Shown here piece by piece: positions 1-8,112 of a DNA stretch of 51,652 nt (its first letter is position 1; every line of letters starts with the position of its first letter). The notes under the pieces were generated by a model, which was not told where the DNA came from, did no database searches, and was given only the letters and a program-made list of their open reading frames with translations. Position numbers and translations under genes: made by a program. The stretch comes from Gammaproteobacteria bacterium (GTDB taxonomy: Bacteria > Pseudomonadota > Gammaproteobacteria > GCF-002020875): positions 1 through 51,652 of the forward strand of contig JABGQL010000111.1 of the NCBI GenBank assembly GCA_018648825.1, in the 5' to 3' direction.

Positions 1-354
1 CCCGAAGAGATTGAGCGCACCGGTGAGATCCTGATGGATATGCGCACACGTTCATCCATTGCCATTGAGGCGTTCCAGTTCTATGACCGCTTATGGCAAA
101 AACTGAACTCCCTTATTTCTGGACTGGAGGAGACCAGCAACCTGATTGCTGACCCTAAACGCCTATATAGCCCTATGGCTTGGCGTGCACTTCAGGGGGA
201 GTTGAGGGAGTCGATGAATATGGAGGAGGACCGCGTTCTATTTGATGCCATTATGGCTGGTCGTAGCCGTGCTGAGGCCGTTGAGATTGCCATGTTGCAG
301 AAAGAGAACGATGAGAAGGCGAAGCAAGAGGATGACGATGTTGATTTCTTCTGA
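1..354 (+). CDS. Conserved hypothetical protein, C-terminal fragment
   Basis: The reading frame is open from the first base of the window to a TGA at 352-354, so the gene begins upstream. The visible 117 residues are mostly helical and charged, with an EAFQFYDRLWQKL segment, a DPKRLYSP segment and an EEDRVLFDAIMAG segment, ending in an acidic DDDVDFF tail. There is no signal peptide or membrane segment in this part. The pattern resembles small helical proteins found beside sensory genes, but I cannot name the family. It converges on the two-component genes that follow. An internal ATG at 34 exists, but the open frame before it makes that an unlikely start. Function unknown. Confidence 0.6.
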   Translation, partial: PEEIERTGEILMDMRTRSSIAIEAFQFYDRLWQKLNSLISGLEETSNLIADPKRLYSPMAWRALQGELRESMNMEEDRVLFDAIMAGRSRAEAVEIAMLQKENDEKAKQEDDDVDFF

Positions 355-367
355 AGATGTTGCAGCG

Positions 368-1798
368 CTATTTTAACGGTATCTGTACATCAACCGTTGC
401 CCCCTCTCCATCCCCAGCGCTGTAAAAGTGGATCTCCCCACCAATCGACTGTATAAAGTTAGCCGCTGAATGTAACCCCAAGCCACTGCTGCGCTTCTTG
501 GTGCTAAAACCTGAAGCAAATAGCTTCTCTTGCTGAGGCAGGCTTGAGCCCACACCATTGTCTATAACCCGCAGCTGAACATAGCCCCTGTCAGCGGTGT
601 GGTGCTGTCGTAGCTCAATATTTACTTCACCACAGTAGTCCGGCGAGGCCGCTTGCTCTTGCTGTAACATGACCGCCTCCAAACTGTTCTTCATTATATT
701 AATCAGCAACTGTAACAGTTGATTACGGGGCAAATGCAGCTCTTCCGGCTCTAGCTCAAACGATTTATGCACCTCAATTGCGTATTGGTCAAAACGGTCC
801 TGAAGGATGATTAAGGCATCATCAACCAGCTGATCGAGGCGGAAGGCGGTCGCATGGCTGTCTGATTTGGCCGCTGCTTGCTGCAGCGTTACAATCCCTT
901 TTATATAATCGACACTCTCAGAGAGCGTATCCACAATCCCTTTCAGCCGCTTCTCTGCAATCACGTTAAGAGAGTCACAGGCGACCTTCATAATATTTGA
1001 ACGCCGCTTTATCTGCTCAGCCATATTTTCTGGTAGATCCCCCCCCTGCTCCAGCTGATGACACTCTTGCTGCAGCTGCTCAAGCCCTTTGGAGATGGTC
1101 TGGATCCCCTTCAACTCACTCTCTAGTTTCCAAGAGAGTCCTCCCATTCCACCCACTGCATTTCCAATATTGTGAATAACCGAGCTATTCATCTCAACCA
1201 ATCCTGCTTGGAATGCAGAAAACTGTGCCTGTTCAGAGAGCCGCTCAATCTCCTCTGTTCTAGCACGCACCTTGTTCTCTAACTCCTCTTGCAGTTGATG
1301 AAGGGTATTGGTGCGATCCCAACTGATACAGGCGTTGTAGACCAGTTGGTGCAGCTGATCTGGAGGAATTGGTTTACTGCTATAGAGTAGATCATGACGC
1401 ACTGCCTGTTGCAGGCTTCCAATTTCTGTATCGGAGTAGGCGGTCACAATAATGATAAAAATCTGCTCATCCAGCGCTCTTAACCTTCTTGCCGTCTCAT
1501 GACCATCGATTCCTGGGGGCATCCGCATATCAACCAATGCACAGGCAAAGGGGCGCCCCTCCTCCTTAGCCTTAGCTGCCAGAGCAACCCCATCCTCCCC
1601 TTGCGATGTCTCTGTCAAATCAAAAAATTGTTTCGACTCTCTACTATCATCATCAGATGCTACCGTCTCAAATAGCAGCCGCTCAAAACTATCACTAACA
1701 GATGAAGTTTGGGTCAGTGAGGTTCGATAGTACTCAAGGATATTGACATCATCGTCAATCGCCAATACCCGCACATTATCCAGCTGTTGATTGTTCAT
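368..1798 (-). CDS. Response regulator receiver-histidine kinase hybrid (HNIGN-box type)
   Basis: A 476-residue cytoplasmic signalling protein. A receiver domain occupies about residues 8-160, with acidic pair DDD, phospho-acceptor Asp in ALVDMRMP, and Lys in SSKPIPP. A coiled coil follows (about 160-195), then a dimerisation segment whose phospho-acceptor His lies in SSVIHNIGNAVGG rather than the usual HELRTPL. The C-terminal ATPase domain has an N box (INIMKNSLEA), a G1 box (VIDNGVG) and a G2 box (SSGLGLHSA). There is no transmembrane segment, so input is probably phosphotransfer to the receiver. It lies 6 bp downstream of the membrane kinase at 1805-4669 and likely shares its transcript. 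The receiver-first architecture matches the protein at 45615-47018. The signal is unknown. Confidence 0.85.
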   Translation of the reverse strand: MNNQQLDNVRVLAIDDDVNILEYYRTSLTQTSSVSDSFERLLFETVASDDDSRESKQFFDLTETSQGEDGVALAAKAKEEGRPFACALVDMRMPPGIDGHETARRLRALDEQIFIIIVTAYSDTEIGSLQQAVRHDLLYSSKPIPPDQLHQLVYNACISWDRTNTLHQLQEELENKVRARTEEIERLSEQAQFSAFQAGLVEMNSSVIHNIGNAVGGMGGLSWKLESELKGIQTISKGLEQLQQECHQLEQGGDLPENMAEQIKRRSNIMKVACDSLNVIAEKRLKGIVDTLSESVDYIKGIVTLQQAAAKSDSHATAFRLDQLVDDALIILQDRFDQYAIEVHKSFELEPEELHLPRNQLLQLLINIMKNSLEAVMLQQEQAASPDYCGEVNIELRQHHTADRGYVQLRVIDNGVGSSLPQQEKLFASGFSTKKRSSGLGLHSAANFIQSIGGEIHFYSAGDGEGATVDVQIPLK

Positions 1799-1804
1799 CT
1801 AGGG

Positions 1805-4669
1805 CTATTCCTCTTCAAACCAGACTGGTAAATCGACTTCAAATTGCGCTCCATATTCCCCTTGCTTCAACTGAATATCTCCTCCTACTGACTGTGCAAA
1901 CGTGGCTGCAGAGTGCAACCCCAAACCATTCCCTGTCGATTTAGTAGTAAAACCGGAATCAAAAATTTTCTTCATAACCTCGTCACTCACTCCCCCCCCA
2001 TTATCACTAACGGAAAGTTTAAACTGTTCTCCTCCTCCAGGGCGAGGCAGTCGACTCACAGAGATCCAAATTTCTCCTGGCTCAATAGCACCATTCATCT
2101 CAATCGCTTCTCGACTATTCTTTAACAGGTTCACCAGCAACTGTTGTAACTGCCCTCGTGGCAGACGCACAGCATCTATCGTCTGATCCAACTGCTGGTG
2201 GCAGACTACGTTGGCCTTCTCCATACTCAAGGCTTGCAACCCTACTGACTCATGGATCGCTTCATGTAGGCTAAACTCAGTCGCCCATATACCACCATGA
2301 ACCAAGCCTTGCTGCAGGGTAATAATATCCGCAACATGCTGCACCCCTTTCTCAATGCTATCGAGTTGTCTTCCCATCTTCTCTGAGGCAACCTGATCGA
2401 CAATGATCGAGGCTTCACCAACTGCACGGCTCATCTGCTGCAACCGCTCTACATTTACATCACTCTCTTGCAGTTGCTCCCCAAGTCGTCCCAACCCCTT
2501 AGAGACCAGCTGAAGGTCATCTAGCTGCTGACGCACACTATGGACACTGCCCCCCAGCCCAGTCACCACATTCCCGATATTATGCAAAATGGTAGCACTC
2601 ATCTCCCCTAGTCCGCCTTGGTAAGCCGCTTCATTAGATTTGGCCTCCAACGCCTTACGCTCTCGCAAATCCCACATCACCAACACAAAGCCTTGGTAAC
2701 GTTGCTGGCTATCCCGTAATACCTCACCAGATAGCAGGGCCGGAATCAGCGCTCCATCCCGCTCTTTCAACTGTACCTCTGGATACTGCCCACCTTGAAA
2801 AAAGAGTCTTCCAAAGGGGGTAAAGGTGGAGAGTGCCCAACGTTCCGCAATCGCTTGATCATAAATCACTAACAGTTGTCGCAACCCTTCTGGGGTATGG
2901 ATCGGGGTCACTCCAAGGTGGATCTCAACATCCCCCCCCTCTTGGGTCCTCCCCTGAACCTCTATCACCGTACTCTCTTCAATCGAAGCAAGATCCAGAT
3001 CAGGTATCAGGCGCTCTATCTTACAGCCAAACAGTACCTCTCGACTGTAGCCAAAGACCCTTTCAGCCTCAATATTGGCCACCTCAACCATGCACCGCTC
3101 ATCAATCCAGAGCAGCGCAATCAAACTATTTTCTAACTGACGTTGAGCGCAAGCATGGTCAGATACCATCACCTCTTCTAGATTTTTCCGCAGATTATCT
3201 AACTGTTGCAGATTAAACTGCTCAGAGGATTCTCCTATATTTGCATCAATAACCTCCAGCAGCGGCCGTCCCAACAGCTCTTCCTCACTGTATCCCAGTA
3301 ACTCCATAGCTGCTGGATTCATCATCCGAATCTTTCCATGCTGATCAGACACCACCAATACATCATGCATCGAAGCCAAAATTTTCTCCATATAGGAGTT
3401 GGCCTCAAACAACTCTTGCGTTCGCGTTTCAATCAACTCCTCTCGGTGAATCTCCTCTTCAAGCATACGTTGGTTGGCATGTTCCAAAGTACGGGTACGG
3501 TCACGAATTGTTTTCATCATCGAACGTAGCGCGTCAGCCAACACCCCCACCTCATCATTGCCAAAGTCGCCAATACGCTGCTGCAGATCTCCTGTTGCAA
3601 TCTCCAACGCATGCTGTGTCAACACCACCACCCGTCGGGTGATCCTATGTGAGGCTGAAAATGAGATGATCAAGATAATCAGCATCACCCCTGCGATTAA
3701 GCTGGTGAATAGTTTTTGAAACCAAAGATAACTCTCCATCACCTCTGTTTTTTCAACAGTTACTACCATCATTGCGTTGATCGCTTTGAGAAAACGCCAG
3801 TCCGCAACCACTTCCTGACAACGGCTATTGATACGCCACCCCACCCCTCTTGACTCATCTCCCTCGACCGAAACCAGAACTGGGTCCAGCAGACTATTAC
3901 TATATGCTTTACAAGGATGGCTAAGGCCCAAAAAACGAGACTCACGAATAAATTCTGCTTTATCACCTCCATCAACCAATACAACCAAATCTTCCGTATC
4001 CCCCAACAAGGCTGACTGCACCAACATCTCTTCAACCCACTCGGCATCATATTCCACAATAACAACACCAATCATCTCTTTCCAAGAGTAGACTGGGCTG
4101 GCAATATACATCGCCATCTCACCACTCTGGGGGGACCGGCGATATCCTTCAACGACCAACGTCTCCTCCTCAGTGACTTTACTCCAGATACCCCGCAGAA
4201 TAGTTAAGGCCTCCCCCTGCGGCACCAACTGCCCCATCACCTCGGTATGCTCATAGCTGTAGAGCACCTCACCTTCGTTTGAGATCAAATAGAGATCTGA
4301 GAATGAATCATCCTGTACAACACTAGGAGCCTCTCTCCAGAAGTAGTGATCAAGATAGGCTTTGGTTGCTTGGTCAATCTCACTTTGACCGGTTGGTGAT
4401 GGGAGTAGCTCTTCATCGATACTGGAGAGAATTCTAGAGAGCAGTGCAGATATCTGACTTGAAGCGGCCAGTGTCTCTACTTTACGTTGCTGGCCGGAGA
4501 GGTAATCCTCAATCTGTTGCTGATGGAAGTCTGCATCCCGAGAGACCTTCTCAAAGAACTCTTTCTCTGCTAATTGCCCCATCTGATACAACGCAACACC
4601 ACCGAGAATCAGCAACGGAATCACTGAAATCAACAAGATCTGTATCGTCAACTTGGTTGATATTTTCAT
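1805..4669 (-). CDS. Membrane sensor histidine kinase with Cache-like, HAMP and two PAS domains
   Basis: 954 residues. There is a transmembrane helix at about 8-30, an extracytoplasmic Cache-like sensor region to about 320, a second helix at about 322-345, then HAMP. Two PAS domains follow; one contains HDVLVVSDQHGKI and GYSEEELLG, the other GYSREVLFG. The kinase core has the variant His box ATILHNIGNVVTG, N box VNLLKNSREAIE, G1 VSDNGGG and G2 GNGLGLHSAATF. It senses something outside the cell or in the periplasm, perhaps with PAS input from the cytoplasm. The downstream gene at 368-1798, 6 bp away, has a receiver domain and may be its partner. Ligand unknown. Classification as a kinase is firm. 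Confidence 0.87.
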   Translation of the reverse strand: MKISTKLTIQILLISVIPLLILGGVALYQMGQLAEKEFFEKVSRDADFHQQQIEDYLSGQQRKVETLAASSQISALLSRILSSIDEELLPSPTGQSEIDQATKAYLDHYFWREAPSVVQDDSFSDLYLISNEGEVLYSYEHTEVMGQLVPQGEALTILRGIWSKVTEEETLVVEGYRRSPQSGEMAMYIASPVYSWKEMIGVVIVEYDAEWVEEMLVQSALLGDTEDLVVLVDGGDKAEFIRESRFLGLSHPCKAYSNSLLDPVLVSVEGDESRGVGWRINSRCQEVVADWRFLKAINAMMVVTVEKTEVMESYLWFQKLFTSLIAGVMLIILIISFSASHRITRRVVVLTQHALEIATGDLQQRIGDFGNDEVGVLADALRSMMKTIRDRTRTLEHANQRMLEEEIHREELIETRTQELFEANSYMEKILASMHDVLVVSDQHGKIRMMNPAAMELLGYSEEELLGRPLLEVIDANIGESSEQFNLQQLDNLRKNLEEVMVSDHACAQRQLENSLIALLWIDERCMVEVANIEAERVFGYSREVLFGCKIERLIPDLDLASIEESTVIEVQGRTQEGGDVEIHLGVTPIHTPEGLRQLLVIYDQAIAERWALSTFTPFGRLFFQGGQYPEVQLKERDGALIPALLSGEVLRDSQQRYQGFVLVMWDLRERKALEAKSNEAAYQGGLGEMSATILHNIGNVVTGLGGSVHSVRQQLDDLQLVSKGLGRLGEQLQESDVNVERLQQMSRAVGEASIIVDQVASEKMGRQLDSIEKGVQHVADIITLQQGLVHGGIWATEFSLHEAIHESVGLQALSMEKANVVCHQQLDQTIDAVRLPRGQLQQLLVNLLKNSREAIEMNGAIEPGEIWISVSRLPRPGGGEQFKLSVSDNGGGVSDEVMKKIFDSGFTTKSTGNGLGLHSAATFAQSVGGDIQLKQGEYGAQFEVDLPVWFEEE

Positions 4670-4935
4670 TTTAATCCGCGATTACGACAACTCAATAGCC
4701 CCCACTATCTACCTGCTTACCGTCCCCTACAATCTCCCCATTCCTCTAAGTGAAGCCCTATTATACTGATCAGTTGGGTATACATAACCCCCCCTCCAAA
4801 TCAGAAACAACAGTTGCAGTCTGTTTCCAACTCCGTATATGATTGCCCACTATACTAAAAAGTGTTACTGCGTATAACAGGAAGATCTCAAACACTCATC
4901 TCTTCCATTAAACAAACGCATCTGGGAGGAAAAAC

Positions 4936-5607
4936 ATGAATAGACAGGTAATATTGCTGTCCCTCTGCATCGCTCTGACACCCTCGGCTTATGGCGGCTG
5001 GGATGGTCTGGACCGTGGTGGCGAGGTTGACGAGGCGATGAATCTAACGCCTAACTTGGAACATGGAGAGGAGATCTACCAAACTTGTGCCTTTTGCCAC
5101 ACCGAGAGTGGTTGGGGCATGGCCTCAGGCATTGGAAGTTATCGTGGCTCCGGCACCTATCCTCAGATTGCGGGGCAACATCAGTCGGTACTGATCAAGC
5201 AGGTTTTAGATATCCGCAAACTGAACCGTGACAACCCCACCATGTACCCCTTCTCTACCGAGAGATACTTGGGTGGGCCACAAAATATTGCTGATGTTAC
5301 TGCCTATATCACCAACCTTCCCATTAGCACTAACAATCAACACGGCGATGGGCGTCACCTAGAGTTAGGCAAGAAACTCTATATGGATAACTGTGCAAAG
5401 TGCCACGGGGATCACGGCGAAGGGGATGTCGAGAACTTCTACCCCAAGCTGGCCCATCAACACTATGAGTACATGTTACGACAGTTCATCTGGATCAAGG
5501 ATGGTAAACGCCGCAATGCCAACCCAAAGATGGTCAAGCAGATTCAAAAATTCAAGTACAGCGAGATGAAGGCGGTCATCGATTACGCCTCCAGACTTGG
5601 CGAGTAA
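4936..5607 (+). CDS. Dihaem cytochrome c4-like protein
   Basis: 223 residues with an N-terminal signal peptide ending near YGG (residues 18-21). Two CXXCH haem motifs, CAFCH (C51-H55) and CAKCH (C153-H157), sit in two tandem class I cytochrome domains, as in cytochrome c4. Likely Met ligands are in the NPTM and NPKM segments. It would be a periplasmic electron carrier. A good ribosome site (GGGAGG) precedes the ATG by 8 bases. It lies 28 bp upstream of a NapC-type quinol dehydrogenase, suggesting it accepts electrons from that protein. The protein at 40083-40790 is a clear paralogue, sharing GGPQ-IADVTAYI and GKRRNANP. The exact partner oxidase or reductase is not in the window. Confidence 0.85.
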   Translation: MNRQVILLSLCIALTPSAYGGWDGLDRGGEVDEAMNLTPNLEHGEEIYQTCAFCHTESGWGMASGIGSYRGSGTYPQIAGQHQSVLIKQVLDIRKLNRDNPTMYPFSTERYLGGPQNIADVTAYITNLPISTNNQHGDGRHLELGKKLYMDNCAKCHGDHGEGDVENFYPKLAHQHYEYMLRQFIWIKDGKRRNANPKMVKQIQKFKYSEMKAVIDYASRLGE

Positions 5608-5635
5608 CTGCCCCCCTACTTCAAGAGAGAGTTTG

Positions 5636-6343
5636 ATGAAAAAATTACTGATCCCCGTACTGATCTTCCTCGCAGGTGCTGCTGCACTCGGCGGCGTTAA
5701 TATCTTCTTTGCTGCTACCAACGAGATGGCCTTCTGTACCTCCTGCCACTCCATGAAGGTCAACTTGGAGGAGTACCGCCATACCGCCCACTACAATAAC
5801 CAGTCAGGCGTACAGGCCACCTGCTCCGATTGTCATGTACCCAAACAGTTCATTCCCAAAGTAGAAGCAAAGATCCTCGCCTCCAAAGATGTCTTCCACT
5901 GGGTGCTGGGCACCATTGAACCCGATGAGACACAGCTGGTTGCTGCTGAAGAGAATGGCGACTGTCCCACACTCTTTATACCGATTAAAGAGGGTTCTGA
6001 GCTCTGCGTACCCAACTATGGTGAACCATTCTCTGAAGATATGGGAGAAGAGGCAGAGGCTCGTAGAGAGGTCGCCCTGAAAAAATTCAACGACTATCGC
6101 TGGAACATGGCCACTCGTGTCTGGGCCAAAATGAAAGCCTCAGACTCTAGGGAGTGCCGTAACTGTCATGATTTTGAGAATATGAACCTAGACATACAGG
6201 ATCGTAGTGCACGCAAAAAACATGGTCGAGCCACTGATAAAGGGCAGACCTGTATCGACTGCCACAAGGGTATTGCTCATACCGAGCCAGATGAACCCGA
6301 TGAGGATGAGACTGAAACCACTGAAGATGCAGACGCCTCATAA
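5636..6343 (+). CDS. NapC/NirT-family tetrahaem membrane cytochrome c
   Basis: 235 residues from the ATG at 5636, which follows AAGAGAGAG; an in-frame upstream start overlaps the previous gene and is less likely. One N-terminal membrane anchor (about 4-25) is followed by four CXXCH motifs: CTSCH (C34), CSDCH (C63), CRNCH (C174) and CIDCH (C206). The segments SKDVFHWVLGTIE and SDSRECRNCHDF match the NapC/NirT family, which oxidises membrane quinol and passes electrons to periplasmic partners. Unusually, about 45 extra residues lie between the second and third haems (roughly 98-145), with two extra cysteines (C110, C124). The C-terminus is acidic. Neighbouring cytochrome c4-like and ankyrin genes probably form one operon. 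The terminal acceptor is unknown. Confidence 0.88.
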   Translation: MKKLLIPVLIFLAGAAALGGVNIFFAATNEMAFCTSCHSMKVNLEEYRHTAHYNNQSGVQATCSDCHVPKQFIPKVEAKILASKDVFHWVLGTIEPDETQLVAAEENGDCPTLFIPIKEGSELCVPNYGEPFSEDMGEEAEARREVALKKFNDYRWNMATRVWAKMKASDSRECRNCHDFENMNLDIQDRSARKKHGRATDKGQTCIDCHKGIAHTEPDEPDEDETETTEDADAS

Positions 6344-6375
6344 ATATAGAGCTATCGGATAACTGGAAATAGACC

Positions 6376-7314
6376 ATGAAGAAAACAACGATCGCTTTAC
6401 TTACACTACTCGCCTCAAGCACAGTATCTGCTGAAGCAGAGCTGGACCAGACACTGCGTAGAGCGGTAATCAATGGTGACTATACAAAGGTTGAACAGCT
6501 GATTCGACTGGGTGCAGATATTAATGTGCCTGGAAAGCTGGGCCATACCCCGCTAATCTTTGCCGCAGAGGATGGTCAGCTGAAGATTGCTCAGCTACTG
6601 ATCGACCACGGTGCCCGCATCAACAAACAGACCAACGGTGGCTATACAGCACTCTCTGCAGCTGCCGACGAGGGCAGCATTGCACTGGTCTCTGAACTAC
6701 TAAAGGCTGGCGCAGACCCCCATATCAAGACCCGCAATGGGATGGATGCATTAATGATTGCAATCCGTAGCGGTGAAGCCGATGTCATCTCTATATTGAT
6801 GGCCTACAACAGCAATATCAACACCGCTGATCGTTTTGGTAATACCGCACTGATGATTGCAGCATCACAAGGTAATCTTGATGTTGTGTACATGTTACTG
6901 CTGGCCGATGCAGGCATGAATATCCGTAATAAAGATGGTAACACCGCTCTGATGTTAGCGGCAAAACGCCAACATTCAGAGGTTATAACAGCCATTCTGG
7001 ATCGTGGTGCATCAACAGGGGTTACTGATGACCATGGTGCTACCGCACTACACTACGCGATTTCCAACAAAGGGGTAAAATCTGTCAATATTTTACTCAA
7101 CCACAATGCCAATATTGATGTTGCCGACCATGATGGCTGGACCCCACTGATGGAGGCTGTCAGCCGTGGGAACACCCCGCTGGTTGAACTACTTATCAAT
7201 AAGGGGGCCAATATTAATGTACGAGATCACGAAGGGCTTGATCTTCCACAGATCGCAAAAGTAAATCGTCACGCAAAACTGGTCTCCTATCTGCGCGGAT
7301 TACTTAAACAGTAA
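6376..7314 (+). CDS. Periplasmic ankyrin-repeat protein
   Basis: 312 residues with a signal peptide (about 1-20, cleaving after VSAEA). The rest is seven to eight ankyrin repeats of about 33 residues, each with the usual G-TPL/TAL, A---G and LL--GA-I--- pattern (for example NGGYTALSAAADEG and HDGWTPLMEAVSRG). Ankyrin domains bind proteins; no catalytic residues are seen. It follows the NapC-type gene by 32 bp on the same strand and probably belongs to the same operon. In other bacteria exported ankyrin proteins accompany periplasmic haem enzymes such as catalases and cytochromes, so a role in assembly or protection of the redox proteins is an inference only. Confidence 0.8.
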   Translation: MKKTTIALLTLLASSTVSAEAELDQTLRRAVINGDYTKVEQLIRLGADINVPGKLGHTPLIFAAEDGQLKIAQLLIDHGARINKQTNGGYTALSAAADEGSIALVSELLKAGADPHIKTRNGMDALMIAIRSGEADVISILMAYNSNINTADRFGNTALMIAASQGNLDVVYMLLLADAGMNIRNKDGNTALMLAAKRQHSEVITAILDRGASTGVTDDHGATALHYAISNKGVKSVNILLNHNANIDVADHDGWTPLMEAVSRGNTPLVELLINKGANINVRDHEGLDLPQIAKVNRHAKLVSYLRGLLKQ

Positions 7315-7345
7315 CTCTTTATCAATTTTGAGCTGTGATTGCTGT

Positions 7346-7732
7346 TCATTTCAGTGCGTTGATTATTTTGATGGAATAGAGCGGAAAAAACTCATCCTTC
7401 GTAATAACCTCTACCCCTTCTGTCTGTGCTTGAGCTATTAGCATTCTATCAAAGGGGTCATTATGGTGTTTTGGTAAGGTTCCAGCAAGATCACCGTGAA
7501 AATTCGTAACTGAAAGTTTAGTAAAGCCCTTATCCTCAACAATGCTATCCATATCATCAGGAGCAGTAAGCTTGCCCAATGACTTCTTAATAGAAATCTC
7601 CCAATTAGTTACTGCACTTACATAAACTATATTTCTAGGATCGCTGATATATTTTTTAGTGATCACCCCCAGCCTAGGATTATTATCAAGCCACCAAAGG
7701 AGAACATGCGTATCCAACAAAATTCGCCTCAT
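7346..7732 (-). CDS. vapC: PIN-domain toxin, VapC family
   Basis: 128 residues, the usual length for a type II VapC toxin. The PIN-domain acidic residues are present: Asp in LLDTHVLLW near the N-terminus, Glu in VTNWEISIK, and Asp in NDPFDRMLIAQA, with a late TKDEFFPLY. VapC toxins are Mg-dependent ribonucleases that cut tRNA or rRNA. The start overlaps the end of the antitoxin gene by 4 bp (ATGA), the standard arrangement for co-translated pairs. The symbol is by family only. The pair sits alone between two redox gene groups and may have been acquired separately. Confidence 0.85.
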   Translation of the reverse strand: MRRILLDTHVLLWWLDNNPRLGVITKKYISDPRNIVYVSAVTNWEISIKKSLGKLTAPDDMDSIVEDKGFTKLSVTNFHGDLAGTLPKHHNDPFDRMLIAQAQTEGVEVITKDEFFPLYSIKIINALK

Positions 7733-7962
7733 TCTTCCCCCTCAAATGCAGCAATAACTTCAGCAGGAGTCTGATCAAAATCATCAGCCATCTTGATCTG
7801 CCCCTCATAGCCCCCAGGAACTCTTGGGGTAGAGTTCTCTCTATGTGGAACAAGATCGAGATAAGGCTTACCCGCTTTTGCAATTACAATCTCTTCACCT
7901 GCCCAAGCATGTTCTGCTAACTTGGATAGCTGTGATTTTGCCTCGTGCATATTAACTTGCAT
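7729..7962 (-). CDS. Antitoxin, Phd/YefM-VapB type
   Basis: 77 residues. The N-terminal MQVNMHEAKSQLSKL and EEIVIAKAGKPYLDLVP segments match the Phd/YefM DNA-binding antitoxin fold. The C-terminal third (residues about 48-77, acidic, ending in FEGEE) would wrap around the toxin. It is the first gene of the pair and overlaps the toxin start by 4 bp. Such antitoxins repress their own promoter when bound to toxin; the promoter would lie in 7963-8040, where I see no clear operator. Confidence 0.83.
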   Translation of the reverse strand: MQVNMHEAKSQLSKLAEHAWAGEEIVIAKAGKPYLDLVPHRENSTPRVPGGYEGQIKMADDFDQTPAEVIAAFEGEE

Positions 7963-8050
7963 TGTCTACACCTCATAACTTAGCTAAACTTAGTCTTACC
8001 GTACTAGAAAAACAGAATACCCGCAACGATTAAAGCTAGAAAGAAGAAAC

Positions 8051-8088
8051 AAAAAAGCCGCAGTGATGAACAATCTCATCACTGCGGC
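8051..8088 (-). terminator. Rho-independent terminator of the b/c-type cytochrome gene
   Basis: A perfect 13-bp inverted repeat (8057-8069 with 8076-8088) has a 6-base loop. Read on the minus strand it is followed by six T residues, 25 bp after the stop of the gene at 8113-10083. Confidence 0.85.
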
Positions 8089-8112
8089 TTCTGTTTTACT
8101 ACATGATGGTCC

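Noticed and set aside
7346-7962. Toxin-antitoxin pair as a sign of a mobile element
   Set aside because: No transposase, integrase, terminal repeat or base-composition break is visible around it.
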